A DNA stretch of 22,621 nucleotides from a virus. The notes beneath the pieces were generated by a model. It saw only the letters and a list, made by a program, of their open reading frames with translations. It was not told where the DNA came from and did no database searches. Below are positions 7,527-16,300 of this stretch, in pieces. The translations under genes and the position numbers were made by a program. Numbering within the stretch: the stretch's first letter is position 1; the number at the start of each line of letters is the position of its first letter. The stretch is taken from positions 1 through 22,621 of IMG/VR virus record IMGVR_UViG_3300038465_000074; one strand, written 5' to 3'.

Positions 7527-9612
7527 ACCCACCCTTGGCATGGGTATCGAGGAGCTTGGCTCCTGCATTGATCTCGGCGACATCGCGCGCCGTGACAGAT
7601 CTCACATGCGTATCGAAGATCTTCGTCTGCGCATCCGTGTTCGTATCCTGCTCGGCGCGCTTGTCTTTCAAGTGTTCAATAGCCATCTTGGTGGCATCTT
7701 GGTGAAGCGTCTTGGTCAAGCCCACTTTCAGGTCCTGCTCCAACTGCTGAATCTTCTGATTCGCCGCTTGGAGCTGGGTCATCGCGGATTTGACCACATC
7801 CTGGGCGCGCTTCGGCAGATCTTGCATGACCTTCTCCATGCCCTCGGGCGTCTGTGGCATCACGCGGTCGGCGAGCTCCTCCATGTAGGGCGCATCGATG
7901 GCGCGAAACACCAAATCAGCGCCTGATTTCGCCACGATCTCAGCCAACGGCGTGATGCGCATGAGGTCAATCATGTTCTCTGAGCCCTCCATGCGCTTCG
8001 TATCGAAGCCGGGTCCCGTGTCCATCACCACGTCATAGCGCCCAACGGAGAGATCGTTTTTTACCTCATCGAGCTCGGGACGGTTGATCTCGACCATGGA
8101 AGGCACGCCGTCTTCGCCGATAATGCGTTGCATGCGCTGCGTCGAGTAATAGGTCGGGATCCACGATAGGATGACCCGCCCCGCCTGAGCAATCGCTTGA
8201 GTCTGATTGTCGTAGTACTGAAAATGCCCGATATCGGATAAGGCTTGACGACGCTGTAGAGCCTTGCCTGAAACCACAACCCCAGGCGTATCTTGACCGG
8301 GCTCGTGCGGCATGCCTGCGACTGCCATAAGGTCTTGTTGAGCTCCCTGCGCTGCCTGCACAAAGCCAGCTGGAACCTCGATAGCAGGCTGTCGCATCGG
8401 TGGAGGCAAAGGAGTTTTGCTGCCGTCCGGTTGCTCAAGATAAGCCGCGTTGTAGGTAAGCTTCGAGTACGGGGTCTGATTCGCATCGTCCCACTCCGGG
8501 TGACCTTCGAAGTGCTCGGGCTGCCCGATCCATGGCGCTTTGGAGGCGAGTGCGAGTTGTTCGGTCTCCGCCGTGCGCCAGTAGTCGTACATGCGATTCG
8601 GGTCCATCAAGTTCTTGATGAGACCTGAACGGCTGACCCTGCCATCAAGATCGAGGACATTCCCCTCGCAGCGAATGACCGGTATCCAGGGACCGGGGAG
8701 CGGGCCTTTCTCGCCCTCTTCGCCCGCGCGCCGGCTTTCGATCACCGTCACGCCGTTTAACTTGAACCACTCGATAAACTTGCGCGTCGAGCGGCGCTCG
8801 GACGCTGGAGTGACTTGCGCCAGATCGAAGGCTTCTTTCTGGCGCTTATAGTCATTTCCCCAAATCGTCGCACCCGTCGATAACTGAATCAGATCCTCGG
8901 TTTTGCGCGTAATTCGGTAGTACTCGGCTAAGCGAATCTCGCTTTTGGTCTCCCACTGCGCGCGATTATCGCCGCGCCCTGCCGGGATGAACTCCACGTT
9001 CTTGGCTTTCGGATACAGGCGCTTGTATTCGGCGCGCTTCATTTTCTCGGTGATGATCACCCAATCGGCATCGCTCCCCGACGGCATCACGGCCGAAGGG
9101 TCCATGTACACCGTGAAGGCATTGCGGATGGGCAGGATTTTAATTTCCTGATCCATGGAGGTTTCATCGACGTATTCGGCGAGGATCCGAAAGTATCCCC
9201 ACCCGATGTTGACCGCCGATTCTCCGGCTGTGTCATACGCGACAGAGGCGTTCGAGATGTTCTCGATATGCCGAATGACCCCGCCGATGATCTGGGCTTT
9301 ATCGACATCGGCTCCGTCGCCCACTGGATGAACCTTAATTCTGGGTCGCTGCTGACGCATGTTATTGACAATGCGTCGACAGAAAATGTCAGTGAGGTTG
9401 ACGGTAAGACTTGGCCGCTTGGCAATCTTGCGCTGATTGTAAAGGTCGTCGGGCCAGTGATGGCCGTCACGAAACTCCAGCCACTGTTGGCCATTGGACC
9501 TATCCTCAGATTCCGCTTCTATGCCGATGCACAGGTGATGATCGGCCTCTTGCCAAATCTCCTCATCCGTGACCGCCGGCGCGGTATCTCTGTCTGTCGG
9601 GCTGTAGGGCAT
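7519..9612 (-). CDS. Portal protein, P22 gp1-like
   Basis: A 697-residue protein, near the 725 of P22 gp1. The dodecameric portal is the DNA entry/exit channel at one capsid vertex and the docking site for terminase. Family-typical segments are WLEFRDGHHWPDDLYNQRK (residues ~45-63), RPSLTVNLTDIFCRRIVNNM (67-86), RPRIKVHPVGDGADVDKA, ISNASVAYDTAGESAVNIGW and YFRILAEY, and later the channel-associated region GVVVSGKALQRRQALSDIGH with DNQTQAIAQAGRVILSWIP. The last ~120 residues are a helical coiled coil (MTQLQAANQKIQQLEQDLKV) as in the P22 barrel. I start at the ATG at 9612, which overlaps the upstream TGA (TGATG); an in-frame TTG one codon earlier is less likely. Tiny ORF and scaffold follow directly. 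Confidence 0.92.
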   Translation of the reverse strand: MPYSPTDRDTAPAVTDEEIWQEADHHLCIGIEAESEDRSNGQQWLEFRDGHHWPDDLYNQRKIAKRPSLTVNLTDIFCRRIVNNMRQQRPRIKVHPVGDGADVDKAQIIGGVIRHIENISNASVAYDTAGESAVNIGWGYFRILAEYVDETSMDQEIKILPIRNAFTVYMDPSAVMPSGSDADWVIITEKMKRAEYKRLYPKAKNVEFIPAGRGDNRAQWETKSEIRLAEYYRITRKTEDLIQLSTGATIWGNDYKRQKEAFDLAQVTPASERRSTRKFIEWFKLNGVTVIESRRAGEEGEKGPLPGPWIPVIRCEGNVLDLDGRVSRSGLIKNLMDPNRMYDYWRTAETEQLALASKAPWIGQPEHFEGHPEWDDANQTPYSKLTYNAAYLEQPDGSKTPLPPPMRQPAIEVPAGFVQAAQGAQQDLMAVAGMPHEPGQDTPGVVVSGKALQRRQALSDIGHFQYYDNQTQAIAQAGRVILSWIPTYYSTQRMQRIIGEDGVPSMVEINRPELDEVKNDLSVGRYDVVMDTGPGFDTKRMEGSENMIDLMRITPLAEIVAKSGADLVFRAIDAPYMEELADRVMPQTPEGMEKVMQDLPKRAQDVVKSAMTQLQAANQKIQQLEQDLKVGLTKTLHQDATKMAIEHLKDKRAEQDTNTDAQTKIFDTHVRSVTARDVAEINAGAKLLDTHAKGGYV

Positions 9613-10946
9613 CAATATCTCAAATTATTTGAAACAGTCACTGCGAGTCCGCCCTGGCCGGGCGTGCTGCCAGAGCTTCCGCCGTTAATCAGATCCGCCC
9701 CGTCCGCCGTGAAATTAATCGTATCCGCAGTGATCGCCGCAGAATCCGCAGTCCATACCGACACCGTGGGGGGAACGATCGATGGCGGCGGAATGACATT
9801 CGCCAGCGGCTCAGGCGTAGGCGCCGTCGCGAACGAGGGCGGATTGAAATACGCCTGTTCGGGTACGAGCACGACCGCAGGCTGTACGGTGCGCCCCTGG
9901 AAGGGCGGCGCGGGCGGTATGATCCAGCGAAAAGCCAATACCGTCTGATCGACTTGCTCGAGCTGGGCCGGTGCCGCAATGATCGTGAGCGGATTGATCC
10001 AGCGCGCCTGCTGGCTCGCGACCACCCGGGTTTGCGAAATCCACGGCCGCAACTGCGTCGGGTTCTCTTGCGGCGCCGCAATGACCGTGCTCGAAGGATT
10101 CGAGTTCAGGCGCGTGACGAGCGTGCCTGTGATATGCGCCTGGAGCGTTAGATCCGGGAGTTCATCTCCCGCCGCAACGAAAGTCGATATCCAGCCTTCC
10201 GCGGTGACCGGCGTCGAAATCCACGCCTGCTGCGTGAAATCGATGAGCTGCGGCGGTACTGTGAAGCTCGTCGGCTGATTTTTATCAAGCGGTCCCGGGG
10301 GCTTGAGTAGCGCGGGGGAGACAAACCCTGCGCCCGCCTCCCGAGCGCTTAAAATCGCCTTTTCGTGCGTCCCGAACTGATATTCGATGCCGAATATGCC
10401 GGGGCCCAGCACGATGGGCGTGGCAGCCTCGGCCGCTTTATTGATGACGGCCTGAAGATCATTGCCCGGGTGCTGCGGGAGCGTGTGAACCGTCGCCGGG
10501 GGCACATAATTCGAATGCGTATTGGCGCTCGGCTGAACGAATCCGCGACCACTATCGCGGTGAATCTCCTCCGCGTGAGTGCCCCACGTCCATTGCTGGG
10601 CTTGCGCCGCGGTATGATTACTGAGCGATGCGGCGATTAACCAAGCAAAGCCCGCGGCGGCGTGCAAATCTATCGGCTGCGGCGTGCTCGCATTACCGAC
10701 AGTCCCGAGCTGCTGATAGAGGTAAAACCCCATCGGCTCGGCGGTCGATACATTGGTGCTCGATGCGGTGACAACGTAGTTGCCCTGCTCACCCGTCGTG
10801 CCGCTCGATTGGCTGACAACGGTCACACCGGAGGCGACACCGGCGCCGACGACCGTCTGCCCCGCTACGATGGTGCCCGAGACAGACCCGGACACCACCA
10901 TAGTGGTGTTGACTACCGTGACTAATGTCGCACTGGCATTAGCCAC
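9612..10946 (-). CDS. Probable virion protein upstream of the portal, unknown family
   Basis: A 444-residue protein. Residues 1-70 are Val/Thr/Ser-rich with the pattern SGTIVAGQTVVGAGVASGVT, resembling small beta modules in other virion genes of this window. The middle (95-200) contains WTWGTHAEEIHRDSGRGF and NDLQAVINKAAEAATPIVLG. From ~225 to 360 short beta units repeat with W-I and Q-W/F-I-x-P cores (QQAWISTPVTAEGWISTFVA, LRPWISQTRVVASQQARWIN, FRWIIPPAP). Pro-rich and then Ala/Thr/Asp-rich tails follow, ending GGLAVTVSNNLRY. GTG at 10946 has GAGG seven bases upstream. Its TGA overlaps the portal ATG. I know no function; composition and context suggest a virion component. It is not part of the usual P22 terminase-portal interval. 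Confidence 0.65.
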   Translation of the reverse strand: MANASATLVTVVNTTMVVSGSVSGTIVAGQTVVGAGVASGVTVVSQSSGTTGEQGNYVVTASSTNVSTAEPMGFYLYQQLGTVGNASTPQPIDLHAAAGFAWLIAASLSNHTAAQAQQWTWGTHAEEIHRDSGRGFVQPSANTHSNYVPPATVHTLPQHPGNDLQAVINKAAEAATPIVLGPGIFGIEYQFGTHEKAILSAREAGAGFVSPALLKPPGPLDKNQPTSFTVPPQLIDFTQQAWISTPVTAEGWISTFVAAGDELPDLTLQAHITGTLVTRLNSNPSSTVIAAPQENPTQLRPWISQTRVVASQQARWINPLTIIAAPAQLEQVDQTVLAFRWIIPPAPPFQGRTVQPAVVLVPEQAYFNPPSFATAPTPEPLANVIPPPSIVPPTVSVWTADSAAITADTINFTADGADLINGGSSGSTPGQGGLAVTVSNNLRY

Positions 10947-10981
10947 GCTTTGACCTCTTTACATAGAAAAAGACAATGAGC

Positions 10982-11458
10982 CTATTCTTGCCACTGCACG
11001 CCGTACGTCGTATTCGACTGAGAGCCCGAGCCCGTGAAAGTGCCGCAGCCGATCTGGTTATAAGCGGTGCCGAGCGCCCCGCCCGTGAGCAACCATTCGC
11101 CGCCAATCGGCAGCACCACCACGCCCGCGCCGCCCTGGCTGTTCCAGGACTGCATCAAGAGGTTTTTCTGTGGCGTGCTCGTATCCTGAGCGACCGTGCC
11201 GTAGGTGTTACAGACGGCGTTTGGCGTGATGCCGGGCGATGAGGATTGGTAGCCCAACGCTGTGGGTGTGTTGGCGGTATTGTTCACGCGCGCCCACCGC
11301 GTGAACTGCGACACGAGCGAGGTGTCCGCACCGCCCCAGTTGATCATTTTGACCAGTGCAATATTGCCAGAGGTCAACTGCGTGAGCACATAAACGGCCA
11401 AGTTAGTCGCGCTGGCGGTTGCACTCGTGCCGCTCACGCCAGTTGTGAATTGAGCCAC
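10982..11458 (-). CDS. Small beta-rich virion protein, possible decoration or fibre accessory
   Basis: A 158-residue protein with GTG start at 11458, with GGAG about seven bases upstream. It begins MAQFTTGVSGTSATASATNL and has a beta-type body (GNIALVKMINWGGADTSLVS, SWNSQGGAGVVVLPIGGEWL), ending TTYGVQWQE. There is no signal peptide, membrane helix or enzymatic motif. I do not recognise the family. Twelve bases separate it from the zinc-ribbon gene upstream, and 35 bases lie before the next gene. Context implies a structural protein of the block between terminase and portal. Confidence 0.62.
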   Translation of the reverse strand: MAQFTTGVSGTSATASATNLAVYVLTQLTSGNIALVKMINWGGADTSLVSQFTRWARVNNTANTPTALGYQSSSPGITPNAVCNTYGTVAQDTSTPQKNLLMQSWNSQGGAGVVVLPIGGEWLLTGGALGTAYNQIGCGTFTGSGSQSNTTYGVQWQE

Positions 11459-11470
11459 TGATCATCTCCT

Positions 11471-11797
11471 TTAAGGGCCGGTTAAAATGGAGCGAGGCGG
11501 CTCTACCGGTTCGAGGCCCGCCTGCTTTAAATACGTTTGATATTTCACGACCGCATCGCTGAAGCGATCGATGCGCGCGATAAACGGCATGCAGTCCTCG
11601 CATTCGGGACAGGCCGGCTTCATACATTTCATACAGAAGTTCTGCACGGGCGCTTTCGCCCACTGCTGCATATTGATCACCGCTTGACAGTGAGGACAGG
11701 TCTGCACGTCCCCTTCCGCTAATTTGCCCCCCGAACAGCGATCATCGTTTCTCAAATAACCCGCATTTTTAGTGTGCGGGGTGCCGATCACGATCAT
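11471..11797 (-). CDS. Zinc-ribbon protein of unknown function
   Basis: A 108-residue protein with eight cysteines arranged as C21, C34-P-H-C37, C55-M-K-C58, C63-P-E-C66 and C69. The CxxC pairs at 34/37, 55/58 and 63/66 are typical of treble-clef or ribbon zinc sites, possibly two metals. The C-terminal ~35 residues (RIDRFSDAVVKYQTYLKQAG) are a charged helix. Small phage proteins with the pattern CMKCMKPACPEC-x2-C-x-PF are familiar from structural gene regions of tailed phages, but I know of no proven function. The ATG overlaps the TGA of the 459-residue gene by 4 nt. An assembly factor or nucleic-acid-binding protein are alternatives. The zinc call rests only on cysteine spacing. Confidence 0.78.
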   Translation of the reverse strand: MIVIGTPHTKNAGYLRNDDRCSGGKLAEGDVQTCPHCQAVINMQQWAKAPVQNFCMKCMKPACPECEDCMPFIARIDRFSDAVVKYQTYLKQAGLEPVEPPRSILTGP

Positions 11798-13173
11798 GGC
11801 ATGATGTAGATTTGGCGCGGCATCGGACCCGGGGAGGGCACTGGAATCGATGAGGACAGCAGCACGATGATCTGCGTGTCATAGCCGATGTTGGTCGCTT
11901 CTGAACTCGGCGTGCTCTGCTGGACGCCGGTGACCACGTTCGTCGCGGTCGACTGGATCCAGTCGTTGTAGGCGAGTTCGTAGAAATTGCCGCTGTGATT
12001 AAACTGATAGGCGATATTGAAGTTACCGCCGTTGCTGCCGATCGTGCTGAACGTATTCGAATCAGTCGTCGCCGACTTGCCGCGCTGTCCCACGGCAATG
12101 ACGAGGGTATTCGCCTGCGTGATGGCAATGCCGTTATAGGTGATGTTGTTTTCAGTGGAATTGACGTTCTCGTTAACGCCGAAAACGATATTCGAGAGCG
12201 GAAGAACCCCCGGAGCGCAGGTGTAATCCACAATAAAGGCGTATGCCTCTTGACCCGAAGACCACGCCGGAACGGTCGGATTGTCTGCGCTCGTACCGGT
12301 CGCGATGCGCCCATAAATTCCCTGATTTTTATTGCCTGTATTGAGCTGGGTGTAGCCGCTCACGGTAGGCGGCGTATCCCCGTTCTGTGCTGCCATGTTC
12401 TCGGCGGCGTAGAGAATCAGCAAGTCCCCGACGCTCTGCCCGGTGATCGTGGGGCTTAAAGAGGTATTAAAGCCCTGGACCAGTGTGCCGACGGAGTTGC
12501 GCGTCCAGCCCGGCTGCGGAGCTTCTGCAAACATCGCGCCGATAGTTAAAAAGGTATCATATTGATTGCCAGATACCGAGCCGAAAGTCATTGCTTGCGA
12601 GCCAGTAAACAGCACGCGAATATCTTCAGCAAGCGCCGAGTCATGAGTCCCGGTACCGGTGCTGAGCCAGCCTACCGCTCTAGACGTATAGGCAGCTCCC
12701 GTACCAACTGCCGGACCCACATTGGTCCCGCCAAATAAAGTTTGACTATCAAACGAAAATGCGAACGCCACAGCAGGTACCGACGTTGCATTCGGCGAAG
12801 TACCAGTTGTGATGTTATTAGCGCCAACACCAGGTGCGCCCTGTTGCTGCCCTTGAAAAGAACCTGTTATATACGTAAGTGTCTCAGTTCGTTCTTCGAC
12901 ATACATCGCGTACGTTCCGGCACCGCTCAACCCAATAGTAAGTGCACCCCCCGTTGTTACCGGAGCCAACCACATACCAAGTGAAGGGTTAGTTTGTATG
13001 TTGCCTAAAAATTGGTAGGTGTTATACCCATCCGAAGGCGTGAGCCCAGAGGTTGCCACGTTCGCTGAGGCGACAAGAATGAGCGAGTTGCCAGTCGTTG
13101 CTGTATAACTGATGGCGCCTACGCCGCCGACACTATTATGATATTGACCCGATCCGACAAAGGTGGAAGGCAT
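11794..13173 (-). CDS. Two-domain beta-sandwich protein, probable virion or host-contact protein
   Basis: A 459-residue protein that appears to contain two divergent copies of one domain: about 1-217 and 222-440. Both open with a short Val/Ser strand, then a G-x-SLILVA / G-DLLILYAA strand (29-36 and 249-257), then a surface loop of the type SDGYNTYQFLG / VSGYTQLNT, and both close with a hydrophobic strand (TFLTIGAMFAE, DTQIIVLLSSS). The 'GxSLILVA' or 'GDLLIL' strand after a beta hairpin is common in secreted and phage beta-sandwich domains. No catalytic motif is evident. ATG at 13173 has only a weak GGA eight bases upstream. The short remnant just upstream looks like the start of the same domain. 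Fibre-associated adhesin is a reasonable guess, not shown. Confidence 0.68.
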   Translation of the reverse strand: MPSTFVGSGQYHNSVGGVGAISYTATTGNSLILVASANVATSGLTPSDGYNTYQFLGNIQTNPSLGMWLAPVTTGGALTIGLSGAGTYAMYVEERTETLTYITGSFQGQQQGAPGVGANNITTGTSPNATSVPAVAFAFSFDSQTLFGGTNVGPAVGTGAAYTSRAVGWLSTGTGTHDSALAEDIRVLFTGSQAMTFGSVSGNQYDTFLTIGAMFAEAPQPGWTRNSVGTLVQGFNTSLSPTITGQSVGDLLILYAAENMAAQNGDTPPTVSGYTQLNTGNKNQGIYGRIATGTSADNPTVPAWSSGQEAYAFIVDYTCAPGVLPLSNIVFGVNENVNSTENNITYNGIAITQANTLVIAVGQRGKSATTDSNTFSTIGSNGGNFNIAYQFNHSGNFYELAYNDWIQSTATNVVTGVQQSTPSSEATNIGYDTQIIVLLSSSIPVPSPGPMPRQIYIMP

Positions 13174-13216
13174 TTATAGCGTCCAATTATTTATTGAAAT
13201 ATTGCCGATCGCAGCG

Positions 13217-13370
13217 CTATTGCCGCCCCGTCACCGCAAGCAAAACGATATCGTTCTTTTGAATACCGATGCCTGAAACAGTTACGGTTTGCGTTGATCC
13301 GCTACTCGCCGCCGCCTGGATTTCCAGTATTGGTGTAGACGGCCGGTGTGCCGACAAGTATGGCTGGCAT
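13217..13370 (-). pseudogene. Frameshifted remnant of a beta-sandwich domain gene
   Basis: An ATG at 13370 shares its A with the TAA of the 1577-residue gene (TAATG) and opens a 22-codon frame, MPAILVGTPAVYTNTGNPGG then GE and TAG at 13302. Moving to the neighbouring frame within the GGCGGCGGC run just before that stop continues a sensible protein: AASSGSTQTVTVSGIGIQKN then DIVLLAVTGRQ, ending with TAG at 13217. Joined, it is about 50 residues and resembles the start of domain 2 of the downstream 459-residue protein (VGT..., then a GDLLILYAA-type strand). I read it as a decayed extra copy with a slippage mutation and a lost 3' part. A sequencing or assembly error at the GGC run could explain the shift but not the second early stop. 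Confidence 0.55.
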
Positions 13371-16300
13371 TACCCTGGCACCATGGTCCAAGCATTGAGG
13401 TACTGAATGGCGTTCGAGTATTGGGTGTTCGCTGTGAAGCCAACGTACGCCGTGTTGCCGCCCACCTCAGAAGGAATGTTCACCGTCCAACTATGCGAGA
13501 AAGTTTTCCCGGCCGTGAAATCAGTGAGCGTGATGGAAAACGTCGTGCCGCTATAGCTATAAGCGCACGTGATTGGGTTGCCGCTGTACAAGCTCAAGCC
13601 GCCGCTAATGTTCGTGCTTGATCCGGTTGGCTGCGCCCCACTTGTGTAAAGTCCTACGCCTCCTGCGCTTCCTAAGATCAAATCGAATGCAAGGGCAACA
13701 CTCTCTTGGATGCCGGCTGTCTGTCCGAAAGAGGTTTCTCCGGCATAAGCATTGCCTGAGTAGCCTAGTGAATTAGCGAAGTTAGACTTGATGGTCGGAC
13801 CGCCGCTAATCCAATTATTCGCCGTGCCGAAAGCACCGTCAGTGTTGGTAGAACTGGGCACAAAGTTTTGCATGACGAAACAAAAGCCGATATCGTTTTC
13901 GCCGGCAGTCGATATGCTGTTCGGAATTTCGAACGTGAAGCTGCCTGAAAACCCACTCTGAATATTGACGGGCACCGGGAACCAAGCTGCGGACGTCTCT
14001 GCCCCCAAATACCCACCACCGCTTCCGCTGGTCGTCTTGTCAGTGAGAATAATCTGAGAACCACTATGCTGCGCATAGCCGCAAAGCAGGAGCGGAGATA
14101 CGGAGGAGAAATTCGCGAAGTTGATGACGTTCGATGTGCTGATCAGATACGCACCGCCGCCCACCAAGCTATCGGTAAAGCCGGGTTGAATAGCAATTAC
14201 CTGAACCACCGCATTGGCGCTGACGGTAATCGGCGTCGTGTAGAGCGTGGATGCGCTTGTCGGTAAGAGCCCGCTGGTCGTGTAGTAAATCGACGCTCCG
14301 GCAGGCCCCGTCATCGTCACTGTTTGTGCGCTGCCATATGAGCCTGGCGCAGAACTCAAAATAGGCGTCGAGAGGCGCGTACCGGAACTAGTGGCGTAGC
14401 TCCAAGAGAAGATCGCGGCCGGAAAGGGCGGCCGTTGGCCGCAAGTAAAGCCGACCCATGCTGTATTTTGGCCCACACAAGCTGGCACATTGATTGGCCA
14501 GGTTTGACGACATTGGGCGCCCGTGACGGTATCGCGCAACACCATTTGCAGTATCGCGCTATCGTAAGTGACGACGCAGGCCAGCAAATTGCCAAGCGTC
14601 ATATCTATCCCGTAGGGATTCATGTCGTTGTCGGGCGTCAGTGAGCCCTCGACACCGCCATTGATATACAAACCCGTCTTGTTCGGCGCTCCGCCCGGTG
14701 GGTAATCCACCATCCCCAAGTTTTGAGGGTTGATTGAGAACTTAAGGCCCACGCTGTTGCCAATGCCAGGGATCGTCGTCGTCTCATTGGCAAGTGAGCC
14801 GTACCCCTCACAATTCGCATCCGAAGTTGCATCTAGGCCGTTATATGAGAGACCCCCGTAATTCGGATTCGTTGCAAGGGTAGAGTTCTGAATACAGAAC
14901 GTCATGCCACTGATGATGATCAATGTGACTGTGGCGCTGGTCGGAAACACTACCGCAGCCCCGCCGCTCGTAAGGCTTAAGCCGATTGTGCTGCCACTAA
15001 CACCCACAGTGAAATATTGGACGGGCGCTGTATACCCAGGGCCAGAAACGATCACCGTCTCACCACCGCCCGAAACGAAATAGTTGGTGCCCGTCAACGT
15101 AACTACGGCACTACCACCTGTGATCGTCGCTTTTAGTCCACTGCCGAGCGGCTTGAAGGTAAAGGCACAAACAAATGCTTGAATGTTGACTTGGGTATTC
15201 CACCAGATACCACCTGCTTCATGATCACCTGCGAATCCGGTAAGCCAAGCGCTTTCATCGGCTGCGTGGTAACCCGCAGCATCTCTCACATAAGTAATGG
15301 GTGGCGACCCGGCGAAGTTCGCAAGCTGGAATATGTTCGTCGTGACGTTGTACGCAGCACTCTCCGCGCTCGCACCATTCGAGTTGCTGATCCGAATCGT
15401 GTAGGCGTAGGCGTTGTTCGCCGTGAGCCCGGTGACGTTGTAACTCGACGTCGAAATCGAAAGACCCGTCGCTCCAGGGATGTCCGTGCCGTTCTGCGAG
15501 ATCGTGTACGTCAATCCCGTGCCGGTGCCGACGGTCTGCGGATTCCAATTCAGCGTAAGCGTTGTGGTGCCGACAACTGAAGCATGTAAATTCTGCGGCG
15601 CCGACATATAAGCAGGGGGGAGGAGTTGAAACGGATAGGTGCCGAATCCCTGGATTGCCGCGTAGATGTAGGTCGTCCACGCATCGGGCGATTGAAACTG
15701 ATTGTCAGTATTCGCCCAGAAGGACCACGGCGGCTGGTAGTACTGTGCCGAGTTATAAATGCTGTTCACCATCGCCTGCGTGTACGCACTCACGCCGGTG
15801 GATGGATTCTGGTTGTAGTCTAAATTCTCGACGTTGTTGGCCACCAAACCAGGGTAGGCGTTGAAGAAACAGGTTCCGTTTGTCGCGGGCACGCCATAAC
15901 TCGGCGGAGAAGAGAAAGTCGTACCCGAGTAAGGATTCCCCGACATGGGGTTCCACGCGCAGCCGACGTAGAGTTTCAACCAGTAAGATGCGTACCCTTG
16001 AGGATGGCTCGACTGGCTCCACGCAGTTGCTGCGGAGTAGGCATTGGTCGTGTTCGGATACAGGCCAAAGGAGTTCGAGAAGGTATCTGAGCCCATTAGC
16101 ACGACACGGCCCGCGTTCACTGCCTGCATGAAATTAGTGTGCGTCGTGCTGTTGTTCTGTCCATCGGTGCCATAGAGGCCGAAGCCATCGCAACAGCCGA
16201 TGCTGGTATTCGGGGCCGACGCTATTGCGCGAGTCTTCGAGTCCGCGATAAACCGATAGAGCTGGGCGTTCGTATAGGAAACTTGCCCCGCCGTTACCGC

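Noticed and set aside
13174-13216. Promoter in the AT-rich patch before the 459-residue gene
   Set aside because: TATAAA lies just before the ATG, but no -35 match at a suitable distance; too weak to call.
13295-13310. Programmed frameshift joining the two remnant frames
   Set aside because: GGCGGCGGC is not a canonical slippery heptamer, and the joined product is still only about 50 residues and stops before any domain is complete, so decay is more likely.
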